DNA of 64,000 bases from DASVEE01 sp036380735 (GTDB lineage Bacteria > Acidobacteriota > Thermoanaerobaculia > Gp7-AA8): the NCBI GenBank assembly GCA_036380735.1, contig DASVEE010000001.1:62001-126000 (forward strand). The letters are read 5' to 3'. Position numbers and translations under genes: made by a program. Within the stretch, counting starts at the first letter, position 1, and each line of letters opens with the position of its first letter. This document shows, in pieces, positions 41,340 to 52,400 of this stretch. The notes beneath the pieces were generated by a model. It saw only the letters and a program-made list of their open reading frames with translations. It ran no database searches and was not told where the DNA came from.

Positions 41340-42752
41340 ATGATCAAGTCTTCCGTTGCTGTCTCTCTGCTGTTCGTGACGTTGTCCGTTGCTCCGCTGT
41401 TTGCCCAGGAACCGAGTGAGGCGCTGTTGCAGGATGCCGCGTCGTACGCGTCGTTCGCCGGTGTGAGCGTCGACGAGGCCGTGCGCCGGCTGCAATTGCA
41501 GAAGGAGGCCGGCGACCTCGAGGCCGCGCTGACCGAAGAGGAGCGCGCCACGTTCGCCGGCCTCTGGATCGAGCATCAACCGCAGTTTCGCGTGGTGGTC
41601 CGCTTCACCGACCGTGCGAGCGAGGAGCGTCTGCGCGCACGCGTCGGCCGCGGGCCGCTCGCCGATCTCATCGAGACCCGCGCGGCCAAGTGGTCGCTCG
41701 CGGACCTCGAGCGCCGCGTGAATGAAGGGCGCGGCCAGGCGCGCGGCGCCGGCGTCGCGGCCGACCACGACATCAACATCTTCGAGAATCGCGCGGAGCT
41801 GTACGTCGTCGACACCGACAAGCTGAACGCGGGGCTGGCCAGGGCGCGCACCCGCATCCCGGACGGCGTGCTGGTGAAGCGCGTGCCGCGGCTGGCGACC
41901 TTCGAGGCGCTCACCGGCGGCGTGCCGATCAACGGCTGCACCTCGGGCTTTACGGTGCAGGCGCCGAACGGCGAGCTTGGAGTCTCCACCGCCGGCCATT
42001 GCCCGGACCAGCAGTTCTTCCAGGGGCTGAACCTTCCCTTCCGCGCGCAGGACAACGCCGGCGAGCAGGACGTGCAGTGGAACTCCGCCTGCGACATCGT
42101 GCAGGTCACGAATCAGTTCGAGACCGGCATCGGACTCCGCTCGTGCATCGGGACGCGCCACCGGAACAACCAGGTCGTCAACTCCCTGGTCTGGAAGTAC
42201 GGCCGCACGACGGGCCGCACCTGGGGGAAGATCGAGAGCAAGTCGTTCAACGGGACGTTCGTCCGCGTCGACGGCGACGCGACGGGGATGAACCTCTCGG
42301 AGCCGGGTGACAGCGGCGGCCCATGGTTCGTCGAGGATCTCGCGTACGGCATTCACCAGGGCGCGCCCGGGGACGACGCCGACGATTCGATCTACATGCC
42401 GATCAACTACATCTCCAGCATCGGCGTGAGCGTGCTGACGTACAACCCCGGTGCGTGCAACTTCGCGCCGGTGCCCAACTTCACCTACACCCGCACGTTC
42501 GGCGGCGGCGTCAACTTCAACGCCTCCTCCAGCTTTGATCCGGATGGCACGATCGTCCGCTACGAGTGGAACTTCGACGACGGCTCCACGGCCGTCACGA
42601 CGTCGCCGCTCATCAGCCACCCCTACCCTAAAGCGAGCAACACCTACTGGGTCACGCTCGTCGTCCAGGACAACGAGGGGAAGCGAACCGCCGTGAGCAA
42701 GGAAGTCGTCCTCTGCTACCTCTCCGACGGCTGCGGCGGCCCAATCCAGTAA
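41340..42752 (+). CDS. Secreted trypsin-like (S1-fold) serine protease with C-terminal PKD domain
   Basis: 470 residues from ATG 41340. Signal peptide (MIKSSVAVSLLFVTLSVAPLFAQ), then a pro-like region of about 170 residues. Catalytic triad: H220 in VSTAGHC, probable D244 in GEQDVQW and S325 in EPGDSGGPWF. The spacing and pro-region resemble alpha-lytic/streptogrisin-type S1 proteases. Residues about 373-460 form a PKD domain (PNFTYTRTFGGGVNFNASSS, then DPDGTIVRYEWNFDDGSTA). Secreted and probably self-processed. Its ribosome-binding site is locked in a 16-bp hairpin, so expression is likely controlled at translation. The 42753-42871 stretch after it holds the tRNA-Glu promoter. Confidence 0.9.
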   Translation: MIKSSVAVSLLFVTLSVAPLFAQEPSEALLQDAASYASFAGVSVDEAVRRLQLQKEAGDLEAALTEEERATFAGLWIEHQPQFRVVVRFTDRASEERLRARVGRGPLADLIETRAAKWSLADLERRVNEGRGQARGAGVAADHDINIFENRAELYVVDTDKLNAGLARARTRIPDGVLVKRVPRLATFEALTGGVPINGCTSGFTVQAPNGELGVSTAGHCPDQQFFQGLNLPFRAQDNAGEQDVQWNSACDIVQVTNQFETGIGLRSCIGTRHRNNQVVNSLVWKYGRTTGRTWGKIESKSFNGTFVRVDGDATGMNLSEPGDSGGPWFVEDLAYGIHQGAPGDDADDSIYMPINYISSIGVSVLTYNPGACNFAPVPNFTYTRTFGGGVNFNASSSFDPDGTIVRYEWNFDDGSTAVTTSPLISHPYPKASNTYWVTLVVQDNEGKRTAVSKEVVLCYLSDGCGGPIQ

Positions 42753-42789
42753 GACGGCAATTTTCCCGAGGCTGAACGAGGTTCCGCAG

Positions 42790-42818
42790 TTGACAGAACG
42801 CCGCCCTCTCCGTATTTT
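42790..42818 (+). promoter_or_regulatory. Sigma-70-type promoter of tRNA-Glu
   Basis: TTGACA (42790-42795, consensus -35), a 17-bp spacer and TATTTT (42813-42818) as -10. Transcription would begin about 45 bp before the tRNA. Confidence 0.75.
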
Positions 42819-42871
42819 GGCGGCCCGTCGAACGCAGCCCTTCGCGCTCGACAGCAGTTGCGGAGCCTCCC

Positions 42872-42943
<72 letters not shown>

Positions 42944-42947
<4 letters not shown>

Positions 42948-42962
42948 GCCTCACGGGCTGGC
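42944..42962 (+). terminator. Short hairpin overlapping the tRNA-Glu 3' end
   Basis: GCCAGCC (42944-42950) pairs with GGCTGGC (42956-42962) around a 5-nt loop. It includes the CCA end and has no T-run. It may be a weak terminator or processing signal. A second hairpin, CGCCGCCA (42998) with TGGCGGCG (43019), follows. Confidence 0.4.
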
Positions 42963-43029
42963 GCCAGGACCGCGATCTCCCCCGATTCCTCCCATACCGC
43001 CGCCAGCGCGCCGGATCGTGGCGGCGCGG

Positions 43030-43090
43030 CGTCCTATCCGTCCTATAGGTCCCATTCGTCCCATTCGTCCTATAGGTCCTATCGTCCCCC
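43030..43090. repeat. ATRGGAC-family solo right arm, copy k1
   Basis: GTCCTATCC, GTCCTATAG, GTCCCATTC, GTCCCATTC, GTCCTATAG, GTCCTATCG steps ending CGTCCCCC. No left arm precedes it; instead a hairpin from 42998. It may be half of an element or the remains of two overlapping copies. Confidence 0.8.
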
Positions 43091-43125
43091 TGGCCAACGC
43101 AACGCACCTGACGGCGACGGCCAAC

Positions 43126-43325
43126 GGGGAACGATAGGACGAATGGGACCTATAGGACGAATAGGGCGTATGGGACGCCACGCGACGCCTTACGATTGCC
43201 CAACCAGCCACTCTGCACGGGGTAGAACGGCCGCCGTTACCGCGGCCCCCGCGCACGCCCCCGCATCCTGGCAACGCGCGCGTCCTATAGGTCCCATTCG
43301 TCCCATAGGTCCCATCGTTCCCCCG
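43126..43325. repeat. ATRGGAC-family inverted-repeat element, copy k2
   Basis: The left arm starts GGGGAACGATAGGAC at 43126 and runs to GGGACGCC near 43179. The right arm 43280-43325 is GTCCTATAG, GTCCCATTC, GTCCCATAG, GTCCCATCG and TTCCCCC. The about 100-bp centre is GC-rich with no gene. Copies k1 and k2 plus the promoter below account for the 544-bp gap 42948-43491; I see no coding sequence there. Confidence 0.85.
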
Positions 43326-43380
43326 CCGTACCGGGCGCTGCCGTCCTCAACCACTCTCCGCGCATCCCTCACTACGGAAA

Positions 43381-43408
43381 TTGACTGTTCAGTCACAAAT
43401 GTTACACT
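43381..43408 (+). promoter_or_regulatory. Predicted promoter with overlapping palindrome for the giant-protein operon
   Basis: TTGACT (43381-43386), a 16-bp spacer and TACACT (43403-43408). The -35 is inside the palindrome TGACT-GTTC-AGTCA (43382-43395), a plausible operator. It lies about 85 bp before the TTG start at 43492. Confidence 0.5.
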
Positions 43409-43491
43409 GGCCTTCGAGTCGTCAATTTCGGTAATCCAATGCCGGCAGTGAGTGTGGGCGGACGTGTGTCCCGGCTGAAAGAAGGTCTGTC

Positions 43492-46400
43492 TTGCCAGCA
43501 CTCCGCCTCCGTGCGCGCGACGCCCGTCGTGTCGTGCTTCTTTCTGCCTTACTCGTCTTAACCTCAACGCTGTCAGCGCAGTACGTGAAGCCTCGCAAGC
43601 TCGGGGAGCTCGAGCTCCGGCTTTCCGGACTCGCCGCCGTCGCCACGCCGCAGAAGGTCACGGTGCCGAAGAACACGGCCTCCGGTATTCGCGTCAGCGT
43701 CCGCGCCGGAGCCTCCGACCTGCCGCTGCCCGAGGCCGAACGGCTCCTCGGTGGCCCCTTCTCGATCGAGGGCGACCTCGCCGGTCCCGGCCTCCGCGCT
43801 CCCCTCCGCCTCCCGCAGACGACCTCCCCCGATCCGCTCCTGCTGATCATTCCGCCCCTCCCCACGTCGGGCAACTACACCCTCTCCAACCTTCGCCTCA
43901 CCGTCAACGGCGCCACGGCGCTCGACATCAACCCCAACCGCGTCGACGTCGAGGTCATCGAGCAGGTCCTCATCACCTCCGTCACCACCCGTCCCCTCAC
44001 GCTCGAGGAGATCCAGGCCAAGGGCATCATTCTCGACAACGACTCCTATCTCGGCTTCGAGTTCACCCTCGGCATGTCGATGGAGTCGTCGCCGGTCAAC
44101 TTCACCTTCCCCGTCATCTTCGACAAGCGCGGCGTCGCCGTGCCGCAGCCGCTCCTGCCGGGCGGTGAGCCCGAGCGCGCGCAGATGCCGCCGCTGACCA
44201 CCATCGTCCCGATGCTCCTCGAGCCGAAGGACGGCCAGGAAGTCACCTACCGGATGGCGAACGGCAAGGAAGAGCCGGTCCGCATCCCGAGCGTCCTCGT
44301 CATCCCGGGCAACGTCGGCTACCTCAAGCAGTTCTTCTCGGCGAAGCTGTACGTCGCCAACGGCGCGCCCGGCGCCTCGAACCTCTCCGTCCACGACATC
44401 AAGGGGAAGATCAAGCTGCCCGCCGGCGCCGACAAGGTCCCGGGCTCCAACGACGATCCGCTGATGCTGCCCGACACGACGAAGGGGCCGCAGCTCGCGA
44501 CCCAGCCCGTCGTGGCCGCGGGCGCCGACGGCGAGTTCGGCACCGCCGACGACGTCATCTCCTTCCGTCCCGGCGAGCAGGGTCAGGCCGAGTTCCTCCT
44601 GCGCGGCGAAAAGGAAGGCTTCCACACCATCGACTTCGACATCGAGGCCACCCTCGACGGTCTCGTCACCGGCCCCGTCACCGTCACCGGCGCGGGCAGC
44701 GGCGGCGTCCTCGTGCGCAACCCCTACTTCGACATGACGTTCACCGCGCCGTCGGTGGTCCGTCAGGGCGAGCGCTTCAAGCTCTACGTCACGGTCAACA
44801 ACATCAGCCAGTCGATGGCGAATGACGTCCGCGTGACGCTCGACGGCGCGCGCATGTCCGGCGCGCATCTCGCCGGCGACCCGACGCAGACGATCGCCAC
44901 GCTCCTGCCGCGCGACTCGCGCATGCTGGAGTTCGACTTCATCGCCGACCGTACCGGCCAGGTCGTGGCCACGTACCTCAACCTCGATACGCAGAACGGC
45001 TCGAGCGGCACGCTCAAGTTCACGCTGGCGGTCGGCGAGCGCGGCATCCCGCTGTCGCCCGACACGCTGGTCCTCCCCGCCGCGGTCGATCACCTCCCCC
45101 AGACCGTCGTCGCCGCCGCCATGCGCGTCCTCGGGCAGGGGTGGAGCATCGCCAATGCGCCTTCGGGCACGCTGCCGCAGGGCGTCCTCCGCACCTCGCG
45201 CGGCGTCGTGACGCAGAAGGCTCTCGCGCTGGCGGAAGCCGGCCTGCGTACCTCGCTCGGCCAGCCGGTCGACGACGCCGTCCGCGACCTCCTCTTCGAC
45301 TTCTACGGTGGCGCCCCGGTCGACGGCGGCTTCGATCAGCTCCTTCGCTCGACGGCCGCCGGCACCGAGCTGGCGCGCGCCATCGGCAACGCGCTCAAGA
45401 CGCGCGCCGACCTCTCCGGCGGCATCGTGCCGTACGAGCGCGAGATCGCCGACGTCGCCGCTTCCGGCGCGGGCTACATCGCCCTGGCCGTCAACGGCGC
45501 CGTCAACGTCAGCCTCAACGACGGAACGGGCAAAGTCAGCGCCGGCGCCAGCACGTTCGACAACGGGCAGGTGCTTTCCGCCGTCTCCGTGCCGCTCGGC
45601 ACCGCGAAGCTCGTCCTCATCCCTTCGCCGAACAACGGCCCGTACACCTTCGAGCTGACCGCCACCGGCGCCTCGACGGCCGACCTCTCGCTGACGCATC
45701 CTGCCGGCGACACGCTCCGCCGCCGCACCGTGCAGTTCACCACCATCGCCGGCGCGCGTTACCGCCTCGCCGTCGAGGACAACACCACGCTGCAGATCGA
45801 TGCGAACGCCGACGGCACGTACGAAACGACGCAGACGCTGAGCAGCGAAACGATCCACCCGCAGGGACCGCGCGTCATCTCCGCGCACACCATCGGGCCG
45901 GAGACGCTCGACGGCGCCGCGCCGTTCGGCATGCAGGCAGTCGTCCTCTTCGACCGCATCGTCGACGCCACCACCGGCAACACCGCCGCGAACTACAGCG
46001 TCGCCCGCAACAAGGTCCTCTCGGCGAAGCGCCAGCTCTCCGGCCGGCTCGTCTTCGCCACGCTCGAGCAGCCCGAGGGACCGTATGTCGGGACGCAGCT
46101 CAGCGTGAACGGGGTCAGGGATCTGCGCAACGTCGCCGGTCCCGCCGCCACGGTGACATTGGCGTCGCGTCTGGCCGACATCGGCGCCGTGGTCACCGGC
46201 CGCATCCTCGACGCCGACGGCACGCCAATCGGCGGCGCCATCATTACTTACGCGCAGAACCCCGAGCTGCTCTGCGCGCCGCCGCTGGGCGACCTGCAGG
46301 GCCTCGCCGCCATGCGCACCGGCGACGACGGACGTTACGAGCTGCGCTACGTCCGCCAGGACCGCTGCGGCATGGCGTTCCAGCTCGCAACGCGCGACCC

Positions 46401-49400
46401 GAACACCGGCGCGCTTCGCTCCGTCTCCAGCTCCGTCCGCGCCGCGGGCGAACAGATCGTCCTCGACATCGCGATGCTCGGACGCGGCTCGGTCACCGGC
46501 ATCGTGCGCGGCCTCACGGGGCAGCCGGTCGCCGGCGCCACCGTCGTCGCGCTGAGCCAGACTGATTCGCAGAGCCACGGCAGCGCGATGTCCGACACGT
46601 CGGGCCGCTACCGCATCGACAACCTGATCGTCGGCGCCGTCACCGTCCGCGCCGTGAAGGACGCGAGCCTCGGCAAGAGCTTCGGCCGCATCGACCGCGC
46701 CGGCACCGCCGCGACCGTCGACCTCACCCTCGACGGCGGCACCGTCAGCGCGCGCGGCGTCGTCCGCCGCGTGCAGGGCTCCGACGTCCAGCCGATCCCG
46801 AACCAGCAGGTCGTCTACCGCGTCCGCGGCAACGATGGCTCGTTCATCCCCGTCGCTCTCGCGACCACCGACACCACCGGCAAGTACACCTTCTCCGGTC
46901 TCCCCACCGGCGAGTACATCATCGACGCCGCGCTGAACTCGCGCGACAAGGGCAGCGCCACCGGCATCGCCGGCGCAGGTGACGTCGTCGTCAAGGACAT
47001 CGCCGTCGTCATCGGCGGCGACGGCTACGGCACCGTGCGCGGCGTCGTCCGCTTCCCCGACGGCAGCGCCGCGACGGACGTCGTCGTCTCCGTCGACGAC
47101 CGCGGCGTGCTGACGAAGATCGACGGCTCGTTCGAGCTCGTCGGCCTCCTCGTCAAGCCGACGACGCAGCAGACCATCAAGGCGCAGTCGCGCGACGGTC
47201 TCCGCAGCGGCTCCACGCTCGTCACCATCAGCCAGCCCAATCAGCTCATCACCAACGTCGCGATCACCCTCAGCGGCGCCGGCGCGGCGGAGTTCACGCT
47301 CCTCGACGCCAGCCGCAACCCGGTGGCCAATCAGGAAGTCACGCTCCTCGGCGGCTGCTGGAATCCGTGCGGCTGCGCGGCGCGGACGACGAACTCCGAG
47401 GGGAAGGTTCGCTTCGAGAACGTCGCCCTCGGCACCGTCCGCGCACGCGCCATCCGCCAGAGCAGCGCCTTCACCGACCAGGCGGACACGCAGGTCGCGC
47501 TGACCGCCGACGGCGCCACCGTTTACGGCGTCCTCGTCTTCCCCGGCAGCGGCACGATCACCGGCACGGTCCTCAATCCCGACGGCACGCCGGCGCTCGG
47601 CGCCGACATCCGCCTCGGCAGCAAGGTCTTCGACGAAGACTCCTGCAGCCTCGTCGGCGGCACCGCGCAGCGCATCCGCACCGACGTGAACGGCAAGTTC
47701 CGCTTCACGCAGGTCAACGTCGGCCAGGTGAGCGTCACCGCGACGCATCCGTTCTTCACCACGTCCGTCGGCGGCAGCGGCACGCTCACCGCGCACGGCG
47801 CGTCGCTCGACTTCCAGCTCAAGCTCGTCAACACCATCTCCGGCATCCTCTCCGGCACGGTCTACCTGCCGGACGGCGTCACGCCCGCCGGCGCCGGCGT
47901 CGAAGTCACGGCCGTCGGTCCGCTGCCCGAGACCACGGTCACGACCGACGCGAACGGCAAGTACACGTTCGCGAAGATCTTCCCCGAGGGGAGCTACACA
48001 CTGACGGCGCGCGATGCGGTGACGGGCGGCCTGCGCCGCGACAGCATCTACCTGCGTGCGTCGCAGGACGTCACGCATGACCTGCGTCTCAAGGGACACG
48101 GCACCGTCGTCGTGCGCGTCGTCGACGGCGGCGGCAACCCGGTGACGAAGGCGTTCGTCCGCCTCGAAGAAACGCAGTTCCCGAGCCGCGTGTACGAAGC
48201 GGCGCTCGAGCCGTCCAGCGGCGGCACCGTCACGTTCGACAACGTCTTCGAAGGACCGCTGACGGCGCAGGCCAGCGACGCGTTCGCGCGCGGCGGCCGC
48301 AGCTCCTCCACGCTCAGCGGTCCGGGCGCGACGCTCGAAATGACGGTCGCGCTGACGACCACCGGCACCGTGCGCGGCAAGTTCGTGCGCGCCGACGGCG
48401 TCACGCCGATTCCGTTCGGCTCCGTGAAGCTCGTCGCCAACAACGTCGTCATCGGCACGACCACGACGGCCGGTAACGGTGACGTCGGCACCTTCTCCTT
48501 TACTTATGTTCCGGCGGGCTCGTTCCGCCTCGAAGCGCAGGACCCGCAGACCGCGCGTAGCGGCGTTGCCGTCGGCACCATCGGCACCGAAGGCGAAGCA
48601 GTCGACGTGACGGTCGTCGCGCAGGGCATCGGCCGGGTCACCGGTCTCGTCACCAGCAACGGTGCCGCGCAGCCGGGCGCGCACGTCCGCATCTCCAACG
48701 GCAACTTCGACATCGTCACGTTCGCCGACTCGACGGGACGCTACAGCATCGACGGCGTGCCCGAGGGGCGCGTGAATGTGACGGCGAGCCTCGCCGGCAA
48801 CTTCCTCACCGGCACCACCAGCGGCATGCTGGCGGGTGAAGCACAGACGCTCACGCTCGACGTGGCGCTGCGCGACTCCGGCAAGCTGACCGGCCGCGTG
48901 CTCGCCGCCGGCGGGCAGGCCGCCGCGCCGATCTCGCTCGTCACCGTCCACGTCGGCGGCAACGGCGGCGCGACGCTCAACACCACCACCGACACGACCG
49001 GCGCGTTCACCTTCGAGCGCGTCCCCGCCGGCTACGCCACCCTCGCCGCCGAAGTCCTCGGCAGCATGGACAAGGCGAGCGGCACCGCCGACATCCTCGG
49101 CTCGCAGACCACCGACGTCACGCTGACGCTCAACGGCATCGGCGGCATCGCCGGCAAGGCGCTCGACTCCAACGGCGCGGCAATCGCCGGATCCGTGAAG
49201 ATCACGGGCAACGGCGCCGTGCCGTACAGCTTCACCGTGCAGGCGCAAGCCGACGGCGTGTTCACGTTGCCGCAGGTCCCGGCCGGTCCGTTCAGCGCGA
49301 TGCTCACCGCGAAGTCGGGTGAGTTCGTCCTCTACGGCACGCAGTCGGGCAGCGTCGTCGCGAACGAGACGCTCAACCTCACCGTCCAGATCCAGCCGAG

Positions 49401-52400
49401 CGGCACCGTCACCGGCCTCGTCGTCCGCTCCAACGGCACGACGCCGGGCGTCGGCGCGAACGTCGTCCTGCAGCTCGACGGCAACCGCGGCAGCGTCACC
49501 GTGCAGGCGGGCAACGACGGCCGCTTCACCGCGCGCGGCGTACCGTTCAGCAACTTCACGGTACGCATCAGCGATCCGCTCACCACGGGACTCGCGCTCT
49601 CCTCCGGCAGCATCACCGCCAACGGCCAGACCGTCGATCTCGGGACGCTCGTCCTCGATGACCAGCCGCTCCGCGTCGTCTCCATCACGCCGGCGGACGG
49701 CTCCATCGGCGTGACGCAGACGACGCCCGTCGTCGTCACCTTCAGCAACCAGTTGCAGTCGGCCGCCGGCATCACCGTGCGGAACGGCGCGCAGACCGTG
49801 AACGGCAATGCTTCGCTGTCGACCGACGCGAAGACCGTCACGCTCACCGGCACCTGGCCCGACTCCGCCGAGCTGACCGTCAACGTCAGCACCGCGGTCA
49901 CCGACGTCTTCGGCCGTCACCCGCTCGAGACGACGACCAGCCGCTTCCACACCATCGACCTCTCCGGCCCGAAGGTCGCGAGCGTCGTCCCTGCCGCCAG
50001 CAGCATCCAGGTCGCGGCGAACACCACCATCACCGTCACGTTCGACGAGTCGCTCGCCGCGAGCGTCGATGCCGCGAACGTCGTGAAGCTCGACGGCGTC
50101 ACCGGCACGGCGGTCCTCACCACGCCGAAGACGATCGTCTTCACGCCCGGCGCTCCGCTCGCCGACAACGCCACCTACACCGTCAAGGTGAACGGCGCCA
50201 TCGACGCCAGCGGCAACGTCCAGACGACGCCGTTCACGTCGACGTTCGCCACGAACGACACCGTCGCGCCGGTGCTCACCGTCACGACGCCGGCGCACGA
50301 CTCGTGGATTCGCAACGCCAAGCCGCAGATCCAGGTGAACGCCGTCGATCCGATCAGCGGCATCGCCGCCGGCAGCGGCGCGCTCCTGCTCGACGGCACC
50401 GCCGTCACGCCGCAGCTCTCCGGCGCCACGCTCTACTACACCCCGGCCGCCGACCTGGCGCAGGGTGTCCACACGATCGAGGCCTCGCTGACGGATCGCG
50501 CCGGCAACCGCGGCACGGTCGACAGCACCTTCAAGATCGACACGGTCGCGCCGACGGCCGCCGCGCTGAGCGGCGTTGGCGCCGGTGCGACGCTGCGCGG
50601 TCCGCTCTCCATCTCCGGCTCTGCCAGTGACGCCACGTCCGGCGTGGCGAAGATCGAAGCGCTCGTCGACGGCAGCGTGTTCCTCACGCTCACCGCGCCC
50701 GACTTCGCTGCCGGCTACGACTCGACGATGCTCGCCGAAGGGCCGCACACGTTCAGCGTGCGCGCGGTCGACGTGGCCGGCAACGTCAGCGCGGTGACGC
50801 AGATCGGTACGGCCGTCGTCGATAACCGGCCGCTCACCGTCGCCTTCACGTTCCCGGCGCAGAACACGCCGGTGCGCGACGCCGCCTCCTTCACCGCTGC
50901 CGGCAGCGAGCCGCTGGCGCGCATCGACTTCTCCATCGCCAACTTCACCATGAGCGACGACACGTCGCCGTACGAGGCTTCGCTCGACCTGACGAGCTTC
51001 GGTGAAGGCGCGCAGGTCATCACCGCGACGGCCGTTGCCCTCTCCGGCGAGACCGCGCAGGCGACGCGCACCGTCGTCATCGACCGCACGGCGCCTTCCG
51101 CGCCCGATGCGTCGCGCATCAACGCGGAGCCGCCGCAGAACGGCAGCTCGCTCGTCTTCGCCTACTCCGGCGCGGTCGAGCCGAACGCGAACGTGGAGCT
51201 CTCCAACTCCACGCGCCCCGGCACCGCCAGCACCAAGGCGGCGGCCGACGGCACCTTCTCCGTCTTCATCACCGCGGAGATCGACGACGTCCTCTCCCTC
51301 ATCGCCGTCGACAGCGTCGGCAACCGCAGCGAGGCTTCGACGATCACGGTCCGCCGCACGCCGTCGCTGCCGCCGTCGAGCGGCGCCACGTCGCTGCAGT
51401 ACCACGGTCTCCTCGCCGACCGCGTCGGCACCACGCGTCCGCTCGCCGAAGACGGCATCGTCGACGCCGTCTTCACGCTCAACCTCTCGATCGGCGACGG
51501 CCTCACGCGCACGATCAGCTACATCGACCTCGCCGGGCCGCTGACGCGCAGCACCCGCGCCGGCCACACTCCGCTGGCCGTGGCGCAGGACGCCGGGTCG
51601 ACACTCCTCAACCGCGCGGACGGCACCATCAACTTCCCCGTCACCAGCGGTACGACGCTGACGCTCTTCGCCACCGACGCCGGCTTCATCCGCGACGGCT
51701 TCACGTACACCGTGAAGGCCGTCTTCACCGACGGTACGCAGTTCATCGACACCTACTTCATCACGCCGCGCGAGGATCGTTCGCTCGTCGCCCACTCCGC
51801 CGACGTCACGGCGGAGCCGCCGACCGTCGTCGTCAAACCGGGGCAGCCCGGCACCACCACGCTGACGCTCACGAACATCCGCGACATCGACGGGACGCTC
51901 GTTCCCGACGGCGCGAAGCTCGCCCTCAGCGCCATGGACATGGCCTCGAAGGATCCGACCGGCGGTTCCATCCGCTCCGCCGGCGGCACCATCGTGGGCG
52001 GCGAAGTGGCGGCGAACAACCCCAACTTCCGCGTGTTCACCATCAGCGGCGGCAGCGTCACCGCCACGTACTCGAGCAACCCCTTGACGCCGGCGCTCAT
52101 CACCGGCGCCACGGCCGTCGTGCAGGTCATGCCCGCCGATGCCTCGGACAACACCCTCGGGACGGACGCGATCTCCACGATCGACCTCAACATCCGCTCC
52201 TCCGCCGACCGCGCCATCGTGCATCCGAAGCCGGCCTCGCTCTACGCCGACAGGAACGACCGCCGCAGCCGCATCCGCATCGAAGTCCGCGACGCGGCCG
52301 GCAACCCGGTGCCCGATGGCACCAAGGTCACGGTCACCGTCGCGAGCAACGGCTCGATCATCGGCGGCTGGTGGAGCGGCTCCGCCGGCGGCACGCTGTA

